This document shows positions 35,105-44,893 of a stretch of DNA of 64,000 nt, piece by piece. The DNA is taken from assembly GCA_046262295.1 (NCBI GenBank), contig JBHENC010000001.1:248001-312000 (forward strand), read 5' to 3'. The position numbers were made by a program, and so were the translations under genes. The notes under the pieces are model-generated. The model searched no databases, was not told where the DNA came from, and worked only from the letters and a program-made list of their open reading frames with translations. Origin of the DNA: JBHENC01 sp046262295 (lineage in GTDB: Bacteria; Acidobacteriota; Blastocatellia; Pyrinomonadales; Pyrinomonadaceae). The first letter of the stretch is position 1. Every line of letters begins with the position of its first letter.

Positions 35105-36421
35105 TTAAGGCGCAGAGACGGCGGGGCGCGCATCGAAGGCGCCGCGTCGTACCCGCTCAAGGTAATCGCCTGCCGGATTGAGTGCGCCCGGCGTCGCCGT
35201 GAAGTCATAGGAGAAAAGGATAATACCATCGGCGCCAATCGAGCGCGCGGCATCAATCTTCTCGACAGTGGATTCTACCGGCACGCGGTAAGCCCCGATG
35301 CCCGCCCAGACGCGCCGCCCGGCAGTATGCGCGACGGCGCTCGCCACTTCTACTTGCTTGCGAAAGATGCTTGTATCTTTTGAATAGGCCATCGGGCAGA
35401 CCACGTCCAGAATGCCCATTGCGAGCCAGCGCCGCCAGTCCTGAAAACGGCTCGTATAAGCATTTTCGTCGTTGGCAAACACGGCCGCCGAGACGATGGC
35501 TGACGGTCGCCGCTTCTTGACGCCGTAGTAGATGCGTTCGACGAGCGTGGTGATCTGCTGGCGTTGAAAGTCTGCAAACTGCTCCCTGTAAGCATCGGCG
35601 GCGGCCAGCGGATTGGTCTTAAGCGAGTCGGCGAGCAAGCGGCGCTCGGCAACCGTTAAGCGCGGCTCAAGCCATGCGCGGAAGCGGTCAAGCGAGGTGC
35701 GGCTATAATCAAAATCGGGACTGGCCAGCCGCACGTAGTCAAAGTGGATGCCGTCCACATCATAATGTTCGAGGATGTCCATCCAGATTGAGTAAAGATG
35801 CTCGCGCACAGATGGATTTGCCGGACTGGTATAGACGCCTTCAAGTTCTCCACGATTAGCTTTCGACCACTCGACAATACGCGCGCGGTAACGCGGATCA
35901 GTTGGAGACATCGAATAGAGTTCGGCGGCGACGGCGCGCGGCACGGCGAGCCATTCCGGGTGCGCATTGTAAACGTGTGTTGGCTCAGCGGGCAGTTCGT
36001 CAAGGTTGGCAAGCAGGCTTGTGTTAACCCACGCATGAACGCGAAGGCCGCGACGCTTTGCTTCGGCGAGCGTGAAGGCGAGCGGGTCAAAGCCTTGCGG
36101 TTGATCTTTCAGCGTTGAAGCGCGCGGCTCCCAACGCGAACGGTAATAGGCGTCACCGCGTCCGCGCACCTGTACGATGAGCGTATTGAACTGTGCGGCC
36201 TGCGCGCGTTCCACCATCACACGGATTTTTTCCGGCGTTGTGAGAGTATTGCGCACAACCCATAGCGCGCGGACTTCATTCGCAGGCGGCGCAGAGCGTG
36301 TGGTCTTGGTCGCCATAATCGACGCATCCTGCGCAAGCAACGCCGGGGGATTCACCCATGCTGTAAGAATTAACGCCAGCAGGATCACTCTACGCGCAGT
36401 TGCGTAAGTTCGTTTATGCAT
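35105..36421 (-). CDS. secreted GHL10 (DUF187/YngK-like) glycoside hydrolase
   Basis: A 438-residue exported protein of the glycosyl-hydrolase-like 10 family. A signal peptide (ARRVILLALILTAW) is followed by a TIM-barrel domain: EVRALWVVRNTL, FNTLIVQVRGRGDAYY, GLRVHAWVNTSLLAN, VDGIHFDYVRL and VCPMAYSKDT. Family members act on bacterial cell-wall or related glycans, but specificity is poorly known. The ATG at 36421 has AGAAAGAG upstream and begins the signal peptide. It lies between the TonB receptor and nagA on the same strand, fitting a role in amino-sugar polymer breakdown. Confidence 0.87.
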   Translation of the reverse strand: MHKRTYATARRVILLALILTAWVNPPALLAQDASIMATKTTRSAPPANEVRALWVVRNTLTTPEKIRVMVERAQAAQFNTLIVQVRGRGDAYYRSRWEPRASTLKDQPQGFDPLAFTLAEAKRRGLRVHAWVNTSLLANLDELPAEPTHVYNAHPEWLAVPRAVAAELYSMSPTDPRYRARIVEWSKANRGELEGVYTSPANPSVREHLYSIWMDILEHYDVDGIHFDYVRLASPDFDYSRTSLDRFRAWLEPRLTVAERRLLADSLKTNPLAAADAYREQFADFQRQQITTLVERIYYGVKKRRPSAIVSAAVFANDENAYTSRFQDWRRWLAMGILDVVCPMAYSKDTSIFRKQVEVASAVAHTAGRRVWAGIGAYRVPVESTVEKIDAARSIGADGIILFSYDFTATPGALNPAGDYLERVRRGAFDARPAVSAP

Positions 36422-36543
36422 CACAACTCTTTCTTTCAAATTTTTGATGGGCAAGCTGCTTCACCAAGCACGCCGCCTTCTGTTACCGGAAAAAGCCGGG
36501 CGAGAGATTGAACGCTCGCCCGGTTATGTTTGCTGCGCGGCCT

Positions 36544-39500
36544 TTAGAATTGATAGCGCAGCGAGAATTGCACGTTACGCGGATTGTACTGCGTGGCCGT
36601 GCCGAGGATTCTACCGAAGTTGGAAGACGCCAGGTCTGTGACAGGAAATCCGTATTGCACATGATTGAAAGCGTTGAAGAAATCAGCGCGCAGGAGCACC
36701 CTATGCCGTTCATTAAACGGCATCTGAAACGCTTTATAAAGACCGAAATCAACATTCTTCACGCCGTCTGCGTAGAACGTGTTGCGACCCAGAATGCTGC
36801 CGAAATTGGAGGCCGTCGGAGTGCCGAAGGCGGCGGCAGTAAGCAACTGCTGCGATGTGTTCGGGTTATTAACATGAGCGCCAAGCACCGACGGGTCTAG
36901 CAGCGCCGGGCGTAGTTCGGCGAATCCATCAAAGTTCAAATCGCCGAAGCCGTTGCTGTTAGTCACGGTGAAGGGCGTGCCCGTCGCAAGTTTTACGACA
37001 GTGGAAAATTGCCAGCCGCCCAACGCCTGCCCGAGCAGATCGCTTCGATGGCGGAAGAACGGCAGCAGATATGTGGAGTAAACGGTGAAACGGTGGCGCG
37101 TGTCGAAGCGCGAGAGGGCGCGCGACAATCGTGCGTTAGGGCCGTTGGCGTTCGTATCCCCGGCACCGACAAATGACGCTTCCGAGTTTGTGTCAATGGA
37201 CTTGCTGAAGGTGTAAGACATCTGGAACGTGAGGCCGCGACTCTGCTTCTTGTTCCATTCGGCCTGCAGGCCGTTGTAGTAGCTCCATGTGTTATTGCTG
37301 ATCAGGACATTGGTTGAGAAGCGCGGGTCGGGGCGGCGTTCGTCGGTGCGGGGGACGCGGACGCTAAACTCATTAGGCGCAAGCGTGACAGGGACGGGGC
37401 ACAGCGCGTTGACGGCCACACCCGGTAATCCTGTGCCGGCGCATTGCGCGTCGGCGGCGAGCCGCAACACCATGCCGCGCACGTCCACGCCGCGCGGGTC
37501 ACCGGCTCCCCGGTTAGTGCTGGAGTAAAGTGCTGTCGGCGCATTGTTCGGGTCATTGACGACCAGAACGCCTGAGGAGGAAAAGGCCGGCAGATTCTCC
37601 TGCGCCAGACGAAGCAGCCCGATGCCGCGATTGCCTGTATAGGTCAGGCGCAACGCGGAGCGAAACGGCAGTTGACGCTCAACGCTCAAAGACCACTGCT
37701 GTGTGTAGGGCATTTGAAGGTTCGGTTCAACGCGCGTTTCGGAGTGGCGCGCGGTCTGCGGCCCCGGCGTGAAGACAAAACCGTTCGTCGGGTCTATCAG
37801 ATTGGATTGGTTGGTGACACTCAGAAAGAAGGCGTTCGGCGGATTGAAGCGCACGGTTGCGCCCGATTGTGAAAAGACGGATTGAAAGATACGGCCGTGA
37901 TAGATGCCGTAGCCGCCGCGAAGTGAACTGTTGCCAGGCCCACCCGTCAGCTTTGCAATGATACCTTCTTTCCAACCGGGAGAATAAGCGAAGCCGACGC
38001 GCGGCTCGATATTATTTTTGTCAGCCCCGAAGCCGTAGTTGATGCGTCCACGAATTTCGCGCGGAGCCGAGACGTATTCGTAGCGCGCGCCGATGTTCAG
38101 CGTCAGGTTAGATCGCACCTTCCAATTGTCTTCGGCGTAGAAGTTTGACTCGTTAATGCGATTTTCGAGAAAGAACGGGCCGTAGCCTTTCTGGAAGGCG
38201 TTGACGCAGCCGTTTAGAAACGCTTCGTAAGGCGAGGCGTAAGTGGTGCCGCCGCAGGCACTTCGGAAAGTATAGAAGCCGCGTGAAAAGTTGTCGGCAT
38301 TATCATCCAGCTGCTGGCGGCGAATGTCCGTGCCCGCCTTAAAGAAGTGGTTCTTTAGAAAGAGCGTTGACACGTTGTAAACAAACTGATTGTCGGTCTG
38401 ATAGCGATTGATCGGGAAAGCTCCGGCGTTGCCGATGATTGAGCCGGAGACGGGACTCGGAGAGAAGCGTATGATCGGCGTGTCGTTACCGGCTTTGATG
38501 CCGACGAGTGTGGTGCGAAGCCCTAGGCCGTAACGGAATTCGCCGACCGTATTGCCGGTAAAGATGTGTGTCCACGTGACGCCCAGGTTTCGCTGCTTGT
38601 TGTTTTGGCGGGTCGCTTCGCCGATGATGTTGTCTTCGTTGTCGAATATCTGTCGCGTATATTGAAAGCGTGTGAAGAGGGTGTCGGACGAGCGCGGGTT
38701 CCAGTCGAAGCGTCCCGAATAATCGTCAAGCGGCTGGTCAAAACCGGCCTGCCCGGAATAGGTGCGGTTGCTGCGCGCATCATTCGGAACAAGACTTGCC
38801 GGAAAGCGCGCAATCACCGAGTTGATAAACGCCCGGTTAGCAGGCGTATCATTGGCCGGCGTTCTTTTGAAGAGCTGGCTTCCGTCGCGCTCATTCGGCA
38901 GAAGCACATCGCGCGTATAACTGCCCGCGCCGGTTCGCCGCACTTGATCGAAGCTCACAAAGCCGAAAAGTTTGTCCCTGAAGATAGGAAAGCCGGTGAC
39001 GAAGCCATACTGATTGCGGCGATTCACGGGCTTTTTGACGAGCACCCCGTTGGCGTCTCTGGCGCGGAAGAAGTTGCCGGCGTTAAGCGCACTGTCATTG
39101 TGATATTCGTAAATCTCGCCGCGCACTTTATTCGTGCCTGATTTTGTTTGAACAAGCACGACTGCGCCGTAGCCGCGCCCGAATTCGGCGGAGAAATTAT
39201 TGGTAATGACCTGAAACTCTTTGATGGTTGAAAGCGATGCACCCTGCCGGTTCTGGTTCTCGGATGAATCGTCATTGTTGACGCCGTTGATCTGGAAGGT
39301 TGCGCCGCGAGTGCCCGTGCCGTTGAAATTGATGGACGACCCGGATGAGAGCGTCGGGTTGTTCTGTCCCGATGTAGGATTCTCCTGAAAGCCTGTGAAG
39401 GTTTCGGCGAGCGTCAGGAAGTTGCCTTGATTAGCCGTCGGCTTGTCGAGAATTTCCTGCGCCGTGAGCGATCCTTTGACCTCTGCGTTCGTCGTGTTGA

Positions 39501-39900
39501 TAGTCGCCGCCTCGTCCGTTACGGTGACGGCGACGGTGACACTCGGGTCAAGCGTAAAGTTGGGAACCACCGTGTTATTGAGCGTGACATCAATGTTCTC
39601 ACGTTTGACAGTGCCGAACCCGGGCGATGAAGCGGTCACATCATACCGGCCAATCGGCAGGAACGAAGCCTGGTAAACGCCTTCATTATTCGTCGTTACG
39701 GTTCGCTCCTGCCCGGTTTCGGTGTTGCGTATAACAACTGTCACGCCGGGCACGACCGCCCCGTTCGTATCGCTCACAGTGCCCTGCATTGTGCCGGTCA
39801 CAGTCTGTGCGGTGATAGCAACCGGTATCGCAAAAATAGCGGAGACGATCACGGCACTCGATAGGAGCACGCGGATAGTATGAAGATTCTTCGACAACAT
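36544..39900 (-). CDS. Oar-like TonB-dependent receptor with carboxypeptidase-regulatory domain
   Basis: A 1118-residue outer-membrane protein. After a signal peptide comes a CarboxypepD_reg-like domain (MQGTVSDTNGAVVPGVTVV), then a plug domain (TIKEFQVITNNFSAEFGRG, VLVQTKSGTNKVRGEIYEY) and a large beta-barrel ending in the aromatic QFSLRYQF. Such receptors are very abundant in Acidobacteriota. The frame is open to 39984; ATG 39900 is preferred because it starts the signal sequence and has AAGGGTGC upstream. Its position between NamZ and GHL10 genes suggests uptake of cell-wall or amino-sugar fragments, which is inference. Confidence 0.92.
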   Translation of the reverse strand: MLSKNLHTIRVLLSSAVIVSAIFAIPVAITAQTVTGTMQGTVSDTNGAVVPGVTVVIRNTETGQERTVTTNNEGVYQASFLPIGRYDVTASSPGFGTVKRENIDVTLNNTVVPNFTLDPSVTVAVTVTDEAATINTTNAEVKGSLTAQEILDKPTANQGNFLTLAETFTGFQENPTSGQNNPTLSSGSSINFNGTGTRGATFQINGVNNDDSSENQNRQGASLSTIKEFQVITNNFSAEFGRGYGAVVLVQTKSGTNKVRGEIYEYHNDSALNAGNFFRARDANGVLVKKPVNRRNQYGFVTGFPIFRDKLFGFVSFDQVRRTGAGSYTRDVLLPNERDGSQLFKRTPANDTPANRAFINSVIARFPASLVPNDARSNRTYSGQAGFDQPLDDYSGRFDWNPRSSDTLFTRFQYTRQIFDNEDNIIGEATRQNNKQRNLGVTWTHIFTGNTVGEFRYGLGLRTTLVGIKAGNDTPIIRFSPSPVSGSIIGNAGAFPINRYQTDNQFVYNVSTLFLKNHFFKAGTDIRRQQLDDNADNFSRGFYTFRSACGGTTYASPYEAFLNGCVNAFQKGYGPFFLENRINESNFYAEDNWKVRSNLTLNIGARYEYVSAPREIRGRINYGFGADKNNIEPRVGFAYSPGWKEGIIAKLTGGPGNSSLRGGYGIYHGRIFQSVFSQSGATVRFNPPNAFFLSVTNQSNLIDPTNGFVFTPGPQTARHSETRVEPNLQMPYTQQWSLSVERQLPFRSALRLTYTGNRGIGLLRLAQENLPAFSSSGVLVVNDPNNAPTALYSSTNRGAGDPRGVDVRGMVLRLAADAQCAGTGLPGVAVNALCPVPVTLAPNEFSVRVPRTDERRPDPRFSTNVLISNNTWSYYNGLQAEWNKKQSRGLTFQMSYTFSKSIDTNSEASFVGAGDTNANGPNARLSRALSRFDTRHRFTVYSTYLLPFFRHRSDLLGQALGGWQFSTVVKLATGTPFTVTNSNGFGDLNFDGFAELRPALLDPSVLGAHVNNPNTSQQLLTAAAFGTPTASNFGSILGRNTFYADGVKNVDFGLYKAFQMPFNERHRVLLRADFFNAFNHVQYGFPVTDLASSNFGRILGTATQYNPRNVQFSLRYQF

Positions 39901-40209
39901 AGTTGCACCCTTTGGTTTTTTGTTGAATTGAAAGCCCAAAAGCAGAAACAGCGGATGCATTCCGTTCTCAAGATGATTTCTCATGGTGTGTGCCTCTTCG
40001 ATAGAAATGTGAAGCGAGGGCGACTCGTTGGCTTGAATTATTCGCTCGATGAGCGAAGCGGTGCTTTAAGCGAGCACCGGCGTCCCGGCGCCTCTTTCTT
40101 ATGGAGACCGCGAGCTTACGTTGCTTTGTAATGATTTAATCATCCGGCTCATACAGAAATCTGAAAAGCGTCTTTAGATTGTGGATAAATTTTGCGTGTG
40201 ACCAGAATG

Positions 40210-42762
40210 CTACTTGTAAATCAAAGCGCGCGTGCGTGCGGCGCGAAACTCATCAAGACTATTTATCCAAGAGCGAGTAATGACTTCGATTGATTCGCCG
40301 CGCCTGAGGCGCTCAAGTGTCTCAGCATTGGCGAGTAAGCGCGCGTAAGCATCTATCTTCCACTCGTTCGGGTATAATTGCCGGAGCGCGTGCGCAATTT
40401 CAAGACCCGTTTGTACGGGACGAAGAAGCGCGCGGTCTGTGATGACGATGTTCAAGCCGCCGCATTCCTGTCCCTGAAAGGCGGAAGCCTTCGGCGTAAA
40501 GCGCACGGGCACGAAGCGCACGCCGGGCAGTTGGCGTTCATTCAAATAGCTGGCGAGGCGTTGCCCGTCGAGCCAGGGCGCGCCGATTAGTTCAAAGGGC
40601 GTATCGGTTCCGCGTCCGACTGAAAGATTGGTCGTTTCAAGCAGACCGACGCCGGGATAAAGCGTCGCCTCGTTGAGGCTGCGCATATTAGGCGAAGGAT
40701 TGACCCATGTTAGATTCGTCGCGTCGTACCACATCGCACGTTGCCAATTCTCCATCTTGATGACGCGCAGATCGCAATTAATTTTGCGTTCGCTGTTGAA
40801 GAGGCGCGCGAGTTCGCCGACGGTCATGCCGTGACGCACGGGCAGCGTGTGATACGCCGTGAAAGAAAGTTTGTCGGCATCGGCGACGGGGCCTTCGACT
40901 TCCATACCGCCGATTGGGTTCGGGCGGTCAAGCACGAACAAAGGCAACTTCGCGCGCGATGCTTCTTCCATCGCGTAGCCGAGCGTGGAGATATATGTAT
41001 AAAAGCGCGCGCCGATGTCCTGTATGTCGTAGACGAGCGCATCAACATCTTTCAACTGTTCAGGCTTCGGGCGGCGGCTTTCGCCGTAAAGCGAATAGAT
41101 CGGCAGCCCTGTCTGTTCGTCTTTTGAATCGGAAACTTTCTCGTCGGCGACGCCGCGTATCCCATGCTCCGGCGAAAAGAGTGCGACGAGCCGCACACCC
41201 TTTGCCGCGCGCAGAACATCAATCGTCTGCCGCCCCGCGCGATTACGCCCCGTGTGATTGGTAATTAAACCGACGCGCAATCCTTGAAGCTCTTTGAAAT
41301 TGTTTCGCTCAAGCACGTCAATGCCGTTCAAGACCGTCGCATCAACAGCCGCGCGCGAGTCGGGCGAAGTGGTTGTCACAGAATTTGTTGATTCGGCGTT
41401 CGCAGAAGAAGAGGGCAGACGCGCAAGCGTGGCAAGCATTCTTTCGGCATATGCTGTTTCGCTTGCGCGCGAGGCGGCGCGGGCATTCGTGTCCGTGATC
41501 GAAGCGGCAACGATGGATGCGATGCGCCCGCGCAAACTTCCGACATCGCCTTTGCCGTTCGGGTGTACGCGATTGCTCAAAAAGACGACGAAGGTTTCCG
41601 TCGCCGGATCGAGCCACAGAGAAGTTCCCGTGAATCCCGTATGACCAAACGAGCCAACCGGAAAAAGATCGCCGCGATTCGACGAAAAGCTACTCGTGAT
41701 GTCCCAACCGATTCCGCGCGCTTCGCCGCGTTCGTTAATCGCGCGCGGCCTCGTCATCTCCGCCACGCCGAGCGGACTAAGCACACGCACGTTGTTATAC
41801 TCGCCGCCGTTCAGAATCATCTGGCAGTAAATCGCCAAATCGTCGGCGGTTGAAAAAAGCCCGGCGTGCCCCGCGACGCCGTTCATGCGAAAAGCCGTAG
41901 GGTCGTGGACTTCGCCGCGCAACCAATGCTCGCCTTCCGCCGCCGCCACCGTCTCGCTGCGCCCGCCGAGATAGCCTGCTTGCCCGCGCCGCGTTTCCGT
42001 CGGCGCGATGCGTGATTTGAGTTCAACGCGCGGGCGAAAACTCGTGTCGCGCATTCCGAGCGGCTCGAAGACGTTGCGGCGCGCGAATTCGTCGAGCGTG
42101 AGAGTGCTCGCGCGATGCACGATTTCGCCGAGCGCGATGTAGCCGATGTCGCTGTAAACGAAGCGCGTGCCCGGCGTGCTTCGCAAACGCTCTGTCGCCA
42201 GACGCTTGATCGCTTCATCGTAGCCCGTCCACTGCTCGCTCAAATCAAAGTCCGGCGCAAAGCCCGCGCGATGCGTCAGGAGTTGCTCAATAGTAATCTT
42301 CTCTTTGCCCTCGCCTTTTAGTTCCGGCAGGTAAAGCGACGCCGGATCAGTCAAGCGCACTTGCCCACGCTCGACCAGAATCATAATGCTCGTCGCCGTC
42401 GCCACAACTTTCGTGAGGCTTGCCAGATCGAAGACGGTCTCTTCCGTCATCGTCTCGCGCGCAGGCAGTACGGCACGCGCGCCATATCCCTTGCGCCACA
42501 CGACGCGCCCACGACGCGCCGTTAGGACAACGGCTCCCGGCAATTCGTTCCGCTCGATTGATTTCCGAACCGCCGCGTCTATCGCCGCCAGACGCGCCGC
42601 ATCCATTCCGACCGCAGCGGGCGCCGCCGTCGGCAACGTCGCCGCGAACATTTGCGACGCGAGCGCGAGCAATACAAGAGACGACAGTGCGCGCCGCCAC
42701 AAAAGCGAACAACAGCGCGGGCGAAGATTGTTAGGCGAGATAATCACAAAGGATGAACTCAA
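40210..42762 (-). CDS. fusion of AmiE-like serine hydrolase and NamZ (DUF1343) exo-N-acetylmuramidase
   Basis: An 850-residue exported protein. Residues about 45-400 are a class C beta-lactamase-fold hydrolase with SxxK as SLTK in FDLASLTKVVA and YSD in FVYSDIGYIAL, like AmiE (YbbE) amidases. After a Ser/Thr-rich linker, residues from about 474 form a complete NamZ (DUF1343, YbbC) domain: LRVGLITNHTG, VALFSPEHGIRG, VYDIQDIGARFYTYIST and FVLDRPNPIGG. NamZ releases MurNAc from the chain end. In Bacillus the two are separate neighbours. The start is probably TTG 42762 or GTG 42747, uncertain. It is 30 bases downstream of nagZ. Confidence 0.9.
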   Translation of the reverse strand: MSSSFVIISPNNLRPRCCSLLWRRALSSLVLLALASQMFAATLPTAAPAAVGMDAARLAAIDAAVRKSIERNELPGAVVLTARRGRVVWRKGYGARAVLPARETMTEETVFDLASLTKVVATATSIMILVERGQVRLTDPASLYLPELKGEGKEKITIEQLLTHRAGFAPDFDLSEQWTGYDEAIKRLATERLRSTPGTRFVYSDIGYIALGEIVHRASTLTLDEFARRNVFEPLGMRDTSFRPRVELKSRIAPTETRRGQAGYLGGRSETVAAAEGEHWLRGEVHDPTAFRMNGVAGHAGLFSTADDLAIYCQMILNGGEYNNVRVLSPLGVAEMTRPRAINERGEARGIGWDITSSFSSNRGDLFPVGSFGHTGFTGTSLWLDPATETFVVFLSNRVHPNGKGDVGSLRGRIASIVAASITDTNARAASRASETAYAERMLATLARLPSSSANAESTNSVTTTSPDSRAAVDATVLNGIDVLERNNFKELQGLRVGLITNHTGRNRAGRQTIDVLRAAKGVRLVALFSPEHGIRGVADEKVSDSKDEQTGLPIYSLYGESRRPKPEQLKDVDALVYDIQDIGARFYTYISTLGYAMEEASRAKLPLFVLDRPNPIGGMEVEGPVADADKLSFTAYHTLPVRHGMTVGELARLFNSERKINCDLRVIKMENWQRAMWYDATNLTWVNPSPNMRSLNEATLYPGVGLLETTNLSVGRGTDTPFELIGAPWLDGQRLASYLNERQLPGVRFVPVRFTPKASAFQGQECGGLNIVITDRALLRPVQTGLEIAHALRQLYPNEWKIDAYARLLANAETLERLRRGESIEVITRSWINSLDEFRAARTRALIYK

Positions 42763-42792
42763 CTTTTCATATCAATGCATCGTGTGCTCGAA

Positions 42793-44760
42793 TCAGCGAG
42801 CGGCGGTGCTGCTCGCCGCTTTTAGTTGAATGCCTGTGCCGCGTGCGTAGAGCGACGGTAGTGTGATCGGAAGCTTGCCGGTGATGTCCGCTTGCCCCAG
42901 CAGCGCGCGCGCCGCCGCTTGTTGCAGGCTCGGCATATCGCCGTAAGCGACCATGTAAGTTTGCAGCGTTGGAAAACTTTGCAGCAGATACGGATTGCCG
43001 AAGCTGATGCCGACGACGGGCGCGCGTGAATCAAGCAGCGCGGAAAGAGCGCGCGCCCCCGCATCAGGCAAGCCGACGCTGCGCGCCTGTCCGGTTCGCA
43101 CGCGCCCGTACAGCGAAGCGATCACCAACTGTGCGCCCTTCGCCCGATCAAGCGCCTTCTGCACTTCCGCATCCGACGAACGCTCATCCAATACAATCGT
43201 TTCGACGCGGCGGCCTGCGCGCAGCAGCGCCGCGACGAAAGGCTGCGCGACATATAACCGATCATCGCCATTAGTAATCACCAGATTGAGAACGCGCGCG
43301 TCCGGCGCAAGATTGGCGACAGGCAATAACTTCGCATCGTTGCGCACCAGCGTGATGGCGTGTTCGGCGATTTCATTGGCGAGCGCCAGCGTTTCGCGGC
43401 TGGAAACCACACGCTCTATTTTATCAATCGGCGTGATGCGTTCCTTGACAAGTCCAAGTTCGTACTTCGCCGCGAGAATGCGGCGCGCCGATTCCTCTAT
43501 ACGCTTTTCCGTGACGCGCTTCGTCCGCACGGCTTCGCGCAGGCCGCGCACAATCGCGTCCGGGTCTGCCGGTTTGAGCAGCATATCGTCGCCCGCCACA
43601 AGCGCGCGCACGCCCGCTTCGTCCTGCTTGAAGTAGATGGTCAGGCCGCTCATATCCAGCGCGTCCGTCGTAATGATGCCATCGAAATTCAGATCGCGGC
43701 GCAGCATACCTCCGAGCACTTTTGGCGAAAGCGTCGCCGGAAGCGTCGCCTTTTCGGAGATAACTTCGCCGCCCTCTTCGTTGTAAACCGGACGCACAAT
43801 CTCTTCGCGCGGCAAGGGACTAACTTGCGTCGCGTCAATCTGCGGCAAGCCGATGTGCGCCGACATAATGCTGCCGACGCCCGCCGCGATGCTCGCTTTG
43901 AACGGCACAAGCTCTACATCATCGAGGCGCGAACGCTTGACGTTAATCACAGGGAGGCCGCGATGCGAATCAACCGCCGTGTCGCCGTGTCCCGGAAAAT
44001 GCTTGGCGGTGCAAAGCACGCCGTGACTCTGCGCGCCTTCGATAAACGCGGCAGCCATGCGCGCCACCGCCTGCGGGTCTTCACCGTAAGAGCGCACGTT
44101 GATGACGGGATTCGCTGCGTTGTTGTTCACGTCAACGACGGGCGCGAAGATTTGCGCGACGCCTAAAGCACGCGCTTCACGCGCCGTCGCTTCCCCTTGT
44201 CGCCGCGCGTATTCGGGATTATTCGTCGCACCGACAGCCATGTTCCAGGGGAAATTTACGGTGTCGTCAAAGCGCATTCCCGCGCCCGCTTCCAGGTCAG
44301 CCGAGATGAGCAGCGGATAGCGCGCAAGCGATTGCAGGCGATTGACTAAGATTGCGGATTCATAAACGGGGCTGCGAAACAAAGTGATGCCGCCGATGTG
44401 GTTGTCTTCGATCTGATGGCGCAGGGCGCGATAAGCGTCGCTGTCCTCGTTGAGAAACGTCGCGTTGAGGCCGATGGAGATCAGTTGCCCGATCTTTTCA
44501 TCAAGCGACATACGCCGCAATTCGGCGTTAGCCCACGCAAGGGCGGCGGGCGAAGGGCGGCGCGAATAGGCGCTGGCTTCCTGCGTAGAGATTACTTCCG
44601 GCGTCGCGCGTAAAAAGCTGCTCTCGACAATCGGTGATGCGCTTTGCCGCGCGCTCTGCGATAAAGCGGTCACAGGCAGCAGCAGCGCGATGATCGCCAC
44701 GAGCGATGCCGCGCGCCGAAGGTTCGGACGAAGAAGAAAAGAGTTGGTCAAGGTCTTCAC
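42793..44760 (-). CDS. nagZ: exported beta-N-acetylglucosaminidase, GH3 (NagZ)
   Basis: A 655-residue protein with an N-terminal signal sequence. The GH3 NagZ signature KHFPGHGDTAVDSHRGLPV provides the His-Asp general acid pair typical of NagZ. The nucleophile region is ITTDALDMSGL. A C-terminal alpha/beta domain (LVRNDAKLLPV, VVGISFGNPYLL) is present as in YbbD-type two-domain enzymes. It removes GlcNAc from muropeptide chains outside the cytoplasm. The start is GTG at 44760. It is the partner of the downstream AmiE-NamZ fusion. Confidence 0.92.
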   Translation of the reverse strand: MKTLTNSFLLRPNLRRAASLVAIIALLLPVTALSQSARQSASPIVESSFLRATPEVISTQEASAYSRRPSPAALAWANAELRRMSLDEKIGQLISIGLNATFLNEDSDAYRALRHQIEDNHIGGITLFRSPVYESAILVNRLQSLARYPLLISADLEAGAGMRFDDTVNFPWNMAVGATNNPEYARRQGEATAREARALGVAQIFAPVVDVNNNAANPVINVRSYGEDPQAVARMAAAFIEGAQSHGVLCTAKHFPGHGDTAVDSHRGLPVINVKRSRLDDVELVPFKASIAAGVGSIMSAHIGLPQIDATQVSPLPREEIVRPVYNEEGGEVISEKATLPATLSPKVLGGMLRRDLNFDGIITTDALDMSGLTIYFKQDEAGVRALVAGDDMLLKPADPDAIVRGLREAVRTKRVTEKRIEESARRILAAKYELGLVKERITPIDKIERVVSSRETLALANEIAEHAITLVRNDAKLLPVANLAPDARVLNLVITNGDDRLYVAQPFVAALLRAGRRVETIVLDERSSDAEVQKALDRAKGAQLVIASLYGRVRTGQARSVGLPDAGARALSALLDSRAPVVGISFGNPYLLQSFPTLQTYMVAYGDMPSLQQAAARALLGQADITGKLPITLPSLYARGTGIQLKAASSTAAR

Positions 44761-44893
44761 GTGAATTCCAGATTCTTAAGTGAACGCGAAAAAGTGTTGT
44801 TCGATTGCTTGCGGGTTGCCGTCGGATTGCCGGGCAAATGAACCTTGCAAACGTGCGTGAATAACTTAACCGCGCATCCCCCGAACGGCAAGC

